Positions 59,300 to 64,000 of a DNA stretch of 64,000 bases are shown here, in pieces. The number at the start of each line of letters is the position of its first letter. Within the stretch, counting starts at the first letter, position 1. The DNA is from Bryoerythrophyllum caledonicum. Lineage: Eukaryota > Streptophyta > Bryopsida > Pottiales > Pottiaceae. Both the position numbers and the translations under genes were made by a program. The notes under the pieces are model-generated. The model worked only from the letters and a program-made list of their open reading frames with translations, made no database searches and was not told the origin of the DNA. The stretch covers positions 11,717,807 to 11,781,806 of the forward strand of contig OZ020520.1 of assembly GCA_963971425.1 (NCBI GenBank), written 5' to 3'.

Positions 59300-62200
59300 A
59301 AGCAAACAAGAGCCACCACGCGCCACCTGCCATGTCTGATCCAGAAACAATTGGTTTTATTACCACGGTCAATTCGTTTCCAGAATCGGATCCCGAAATT
59401 ACAACTTCACAAGAAGAAATATAAGAGCGCGGGGGCCTGCGTTTCTACCGCAGTCAAAGGAGGGCCAGATATTTGGTCCAAGTTACGGGGAGGGAAGAAG
59501 TTGCGGGAGCGTGGGGACCGAAAGCCGGGCAGGTACAGGGGACGGCCGCTGGGGCCCGGCAGCGGGAGGCGCGGACCGCATAAGGACGCCGCAGCCAATG
59601 GCAGCGCCTCGTTCCGCGCCTCGTTCCGACAGGCGTAGACCCCCTACTACACTACACTCCGCCTGCTCGTCCCGACACTACCCGACCCGGTCCGCCCCAT
59701 TGCGCTGCGCCGGACGCCACCCACCCGCCCCCTGCACCCCAGCAACGCAAACCTACTCACTACCGGACAGCGTTAGAGAGTCGCATTAACTTAGTGCGCG
59801 CGGGAGTAGACGACGAACTTGACGACGACGACGACGACGACGACGGCCCGCATACCATCGCCCGCAGCAGATTTCCGTCACACGCAGCTCATGGCCATGG
59901 GGAGAGCTTCGGAGCTCCTGCTGAGTAGTTGTTGAGGACGTGGGTGCGGACTGCTACTTCCTGGTGCATTGGGTCACGGGAGTTAGTTTCCTGGACACGG
60001 TGTGGGATGAGTACTAGCGGTGCGAGCTGCTGCTGCTGCTGCTGCTGATGCTGGTGGGGGTTTGGAGCAAGGAGGTGTGGTACTGGCAGCATGAGTGTGT
60101 CTCTGACACGCAGGTGAGCTATTGCTGCAGGGCAACTGTCGCAGGCGACCGGTGGGCGGGGGGCGGGGGGGGGGGGGGGGGGGGAGGGGAAGGAAGGGGA
60201 TCGGGATCATTTGCTGAGGTGAGCGCGCGGGCCGGGGTGGGAAGTGGTGTACGGGCAGTGGAGGATCATTACGGTGGCTTGGTTGAGAATTTTTGTCCGG
60301 GGCTCTGGGGTTGAGAGACGCGATGATTGTTGAGGAGTTTGCGTGGTTGGGTTCGGTTGCGAGCTAAATGAGGGGGCTTCGTGTGCAGGAGCTCGTGGAG
60401 TGGCAGTTGGGCGCCGGCACAGCCTGACAGTAGTTTTACAGGAGGCTTGGCGACAATCGTGTAAGCTTACTGTTGGCCAAAACAATCTTCTTCTGTAAGT
60501 GCGCTTGGAGCCAAGGGTTGTCTGAAAACCGCCATGGGCCTCAAATTCTGTCTGGTCGTGAGCTGGTGCTAGGACAGTGCAAAATTGTTTTGAAGGCTTC
60601 GGATTTCGTGGTAAAAACTTAGGACTTTGCTGAAAGAGTGATTCCAGTGGGACCACTGGAAGCCGATTGAGCGGTAGTTGTAAACAGCAAGAGCTGAGAG
60701 ATGGGTGTTTTAGAAGTCTAGACTTAGCGCGAGCTTTCATGGAGGCGGCTTGAAGGGAAACGATACTCGGAGTGTGCCAGGTCGATGCATCGCAGCATGC
60801 AGTGATCCGGTCGGTGGGTTAGTTCTCACATACCGCGAGGACTGAGAACAATTCTCGCACAGACTGGGGCGCTCCTTACTTTGGTACACGTTGATTGTGT
60901 TCCAAGTCGCGAGCGGCAGCTTTACAGCGAACGTCGAGTGTTTTTGGTGGATATGGTAACGATCCTGGCGTCAGAAACACTCGAATAGGTTCTGCTATTC
61001 AATTTTCTTGCCATCAAATCACGAACGCTGGCCGTTTACACAAGGCTTCGTCATGGGCTCGTGGGAAGATCATTCAGCTTTATCGAGTCACTGATGAGGA
61101 AGAGCACACCTCGTTCAACAAACCAACCGGTCTTTTCTAACCACAGCGATGAGCTAGAAAATGAAACGTGGAAAATCGCGGAGGCGTTCTAACCACCTTT
61201 GAGTGCATCAGCCGTAAGAGAAACCGATTCATGAGTAGGGGCGGAGATGGCTTTCTCTGCATGTAGGACGCCATCTTCTGAACAAACAGTCTCGCCCTTG
61301 TTATGTCACTCTCAAGAGAGCGACATCGAAATTTAGGACGATTAAGCTCTTGTCACTGGCCGTAGTTAGAGCCACTTGAGGCAAACCTTCAAAAGCGACT
61401 TTTTGAGATTCACTCGGATGGACCTTGAAGCCCCTTTTCGATATTGGGCTACAGTTAAAGTGGCTCGGATACCGTCTTATCGAGACGTCCCCAGTGAAAT
61501 CCTGCAGCGTGACCGTCGGAGTTTCGGCGTAAGGCAATTCGTCGTTTTTAGGCTTGTTAGAGCGCGCAGGGTGTATTCAGACATGAAGAAGGATGTTTTC
61601 GAGGCAGGACTGATGATCTGTGTATCTCTTGACCCACAGACTTCGAGAACAACTGTACAGCATCAAGCGAACAAGGAGCACAAACACATCAGCGCTCGAT
61701 CGCTGGCGGCTGGTCTGATGCTCTTCCCCGTTTCAAACACAGCTGAGAACTTGTGATACATTCCATCACTACTTCCAAGGGATTCGGCGGATTCCACTGT
61801 AAGAGAACGGTGGATACGGGAAGCTGCGGAGATCAAATGCAAGACGGTGAAGCCCAGAGAGCCCGGATTAAGAGGCGTACTCCTCTGAGTCCTGTTGTGC
61901 TGCTGCTGCCGCGAGGCGAAGGGAATTGAAGGCTGCCAGCGGTATGAGCCTGTTGACGACGCAGCAGGAGCTCATGAAGGCAGTCTGCCGGCTGCATGAT
62001 CTTATCCACCTATGAAATATTGGAGCGTGCAACTCCTGTACTCGATATTCCAATCCTGGAATATCAATACTCGCATCCCGGTTTTAAATAGCTTCAACCA
62101 GCTGTGTTTCATGCAAGTTTAGATAGCACTCGAGCTTCCTCAAAAAGTGTTGGCAGCGGGCCGGGGCTGTACTCCGGGTACTTCGCGCAGGTATGGTTCT

Positions 62201-63585
62201 GATCATATGCTTTCATTCTTGGGGTGGTTTTGTGTTTGGATGCCTGTTCATACATGCTTCGGCAGAATTTACGAAAAAGTGAGTCTTTGAGTGAGTAGTG
62301 ATCAAAGTTTTGTGCTTCGAGTAGTCCTCGGAGGGTTGAAACTCTTGATGGTGTAAGGCTTGAACGAACGGTCACTCGGTAGTAGCACGGGCGTACGTGG
62401 CATGGGATTCTGTACCGATGTCACAGGATGTACGCTTTCATCACCCATGAGAGTGATGACACTGTAACTCCTTCAGAAAACATGATCACCCAGACGTTCT
62501 TACCCGCACAAACTCGTATGGCCACCGACATGAGTTCAGGTGGTGGATGTGGATCTGCACCGGTCGCCATTAATGTACACATCCTGGTTCATCTGATTCA
62601 GGTTGCGGTGGAGGGTGGGACAGAGTCGATCAACTCTCCGACTTGTTAAGCGCAGGGGAGCAGACTGGTTCGACAAAGCTGGAACTTGCAATTCATGGCT
62701 TCGAAGGAGCAATTCAAATGCAACAGATCACAGATTCGTACCCGAGTGTAATATGCAAGCCCCTCCTGGTGGCTGGCCATCTCTTTTTGCTCCGCTTACT
62801 GGTGATCCTCTCGCTTCCACCGTCACAGCCATACCCCTAGCCACTGCTGCTGAGCCAGTCCCCTTTTTGGCCGCCGTCCTTTAAGGTGAGCAGTTCAGGC
62901 CTAAGAATGAGAGCTTCTTAATTATATATATTTTTTCTGTCAGCTCTAGTGTAGCTTAGATCGCAAGAAAGAGGATCCTACTGTAGCTGCAGGTAGTGCA
63001 GGGTCCTCTTCCTGTGATAGTATCTTCTCCTGGTCACACCAGTTGAGGTCTGCCCTTCAGTCGAGATCCACCCAGCCAACAAGCCACTAAGCGGTCATCG
63101 GAACTCCTTAGCTGACGATGTGATTGACTTGATCAGATCCCATGACATGATCAGTTGAACCCCTGTGAAAAATGATACTGCATATATTCAGAACCCCGTC
63201 TTTCAGTTCCGGTTCTAATGTAGATGTAAGTTATCACAGAGCACACGTCCTGCAAAGGATCGGCTGCAGCGTCACTCGATTGACTCAGCTGCTTTAGCAG
63301 TCGAGCCAAGTTGATGTTCATCGTCAGCTGCTACCCTCCAATCAGTGCCGCGAATCCACTTGGATTCGGAAATATCATCGGCCATCGAGTAGTTTTATAT
63401 CGTTTGTGCAACTGAGCTGTGTATAGACGATCTCCTCAGCGATCGGTTAGCACTACGTACAGTGTGTAGGACGTGAACTGTACAAGTTTGGCGTGTTCTC
63501 TCTCCCTGTCACTCAATCTTGTCATCCAGCTGTCGTCGGACCCCCCGCGAAGACACCTGTATAACATCCCCCGGTAGTATATGGG
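59300..63585 (+). promoter_or_regulatory. GC-rich promoter and long 5' leader of the SBP-like gene (inferred)
   Basis: Base composition changes from AT-rich to GC- and CpG-rich at about 59,300, as at plant gene starts. Simple repeats lie in it: (GAC)n at about 59,820-59,845, (CTG)n at about 60,029-60,050 and a G-rich run at 60,156-60,185. Several good splice signals suggest a spliced leader: donors GAG|GTGAGC near 60,218, GCAG|GTATGG near 62,190 and AAG|GTGAGC near 62,885; acceptors GTGCAG near 60,387 and CATCCAG at 63,530. No TATA box stands out. ORFs here (up to 177 codons on the minus strand) show no domain and are probably chance. The extent of the transcript is not visible from sequence alone. 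Confidence 0.4.
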
Positions 63586-63826
63586 ATGAACCCTTCTGCA
63601 AGTTCCAACGAGCAGCAAGGCGACCCCAGCTGGTCAACAGAGAATTGGGACAACCCAGGTGCGGTCGGCAGCACCCTCGATCAGGGCTCGAACCAGTACA
63701 GCAGCGCGAACCGGCTGGAGTGGGAGTGGGATCCGATGATCCTGGCGCAGCACCCTGGTGGTGGAGGATCAACGGACGGGCCGGGAGGTGATGGAGATCG
63801 CATGTTGAAGAACCAAATATCCGGAG
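63586..63826 (+). CDS. Probable SBP-box (SPL) transcription factor, first coding exon (partial)
   Basis: The ATG at 63,586 opens about 80 codons ending at a likely splice donor (CCGGAG|GTACGA, intron from 63,827). The peptide is rich in Ser, Gly, Asn and Gln and has a WSTENWDNPG motif and an LEWEWDPMILAQ motif. Plant SBP-box proteins often carry such a short Trp/Asp motif (like WDLNDWKWD) in the first exon, ahead of the zinc-binding SBP domain in later exons. The SBP domain itself would lie beyond the window, so this is inference from the N-terminal motif. A two-codon upstream ORF (ATG at 63,581) overlaps the start. Reading on past the donor reaches a stop at about 63,871, without further recognisable content. 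Confidence 0.5.
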
Positions 63827-64000
63827 GTACGAACGTGCTCCTCTGCGTCTTCGGCTGTGCAGTAGTTCAGTGACTTTGTAGGCGGAGTAGATGGCTTTAC
63901 TTCAGCGCCTGTAAATGATGTCTGCCTAGGATGTCATACGGAGGCCTTTTTAGTATGCCGGATTTGCATGAACAGAGTTCACAAGAGGGAGAGGTACGCA

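Noticed and set aside
59407..60314. Gly-, Pro- and Gln-rich ORFs in the GC-rich region
   Set aside because: They are translations of simple repeats (GAC, CTG and poly-G) in several frames.
60207..60740. 177-codon minus-strand ORF in the SBP-like leader
   Set aside because: It lies in GC-rich leader sequence where long ORFs arise by chance; its composition is Pro/Ser/Thr low complexity with no domain.

Overview
The window is nuclear DNA of a land plant with a large, repeat-filled genome. It is AT-rich and has plant-type promoters, GT-AG splice signals and several plant DNA transposon superfamilies nested in one another. The only good candidate for a functional host gene is at the right edge, where a GC-rich leader ends in a first coding exon that looks like the N-terminus of an SBP-box (SPL) transcription factor. 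Its W-x-W-D motif and long leader would fit a seed-free plant (lycophyte, fern or bryophyte), but this is a guess. I saw no bacterial operons, tRNA, rRNA or organelle segment.

Layout. 1-1,454: the 3' end of a SWIM zinc-finger gene facing a short acidic ORF. About 2,560-33,606: an old CACTA (En/Spm) transposon with a TNPA-like accessory gene (minus, 3.4-6.4 kb) and a TNP2-type transposase (plus). The transposase is split, with its N-terminal part at 10.9-11.9 kb and the rest at 29.4-32.9 kb. The 17.4 kb between is inserted DNA, and inside it sits the main object of the window: a 13,038 bp hAT element (14,675-27,712) with CAGGGTT termini and a perfect 8 bp target duplication (ACCCAAGG).

The hAT element carries, besides its BED/hAT transposase (23.7-27.1 kb), a protein kinase gene (minus, 15.4-16.9 kb), a long gene with an unknown N-terminal domain, coiled coil and RING-H2 finger (17.4-20.6 kb), and a shortened paralogue of that gene (22.1-22.7 kb). 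Near-palindromic GC boxes with a GACGTC core (like GGGCGGGGACGTCTCCGCCC) lie near both ends and upstream of the TATA boxes or starts of all four genes, which suggests shared regulation, transposase binding, or both. The genes carry one-base frameshifts, all in one direction and at G runs, plus stop codons mostly explained by C-to-T change, so they are decayed or partly mis-assembled. A TTAA-flanked MITE sits in the RING gene; removing it with one TTAA restores the frame.

33.6-58.3 kb is mostly repeats: a Ty3/gypsy gag-protease remnant (34.8-36.2 kb), a 26 bp minisatellite (37.5-37.8 kb), a 2.9 kb CACTA deletion derivative (40,026-42,897), a Tigger/pogo element (43,855-46,493) nested in a second TA-flanked element, several copies of the TTAA repeat family, and small MITEs. 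The Tigger element contains a 258 bp-arm inverted duplication of its own transposase 5' end. 58.8-64 kb: a GC-rich promoter and leader of the SBP-like gene.
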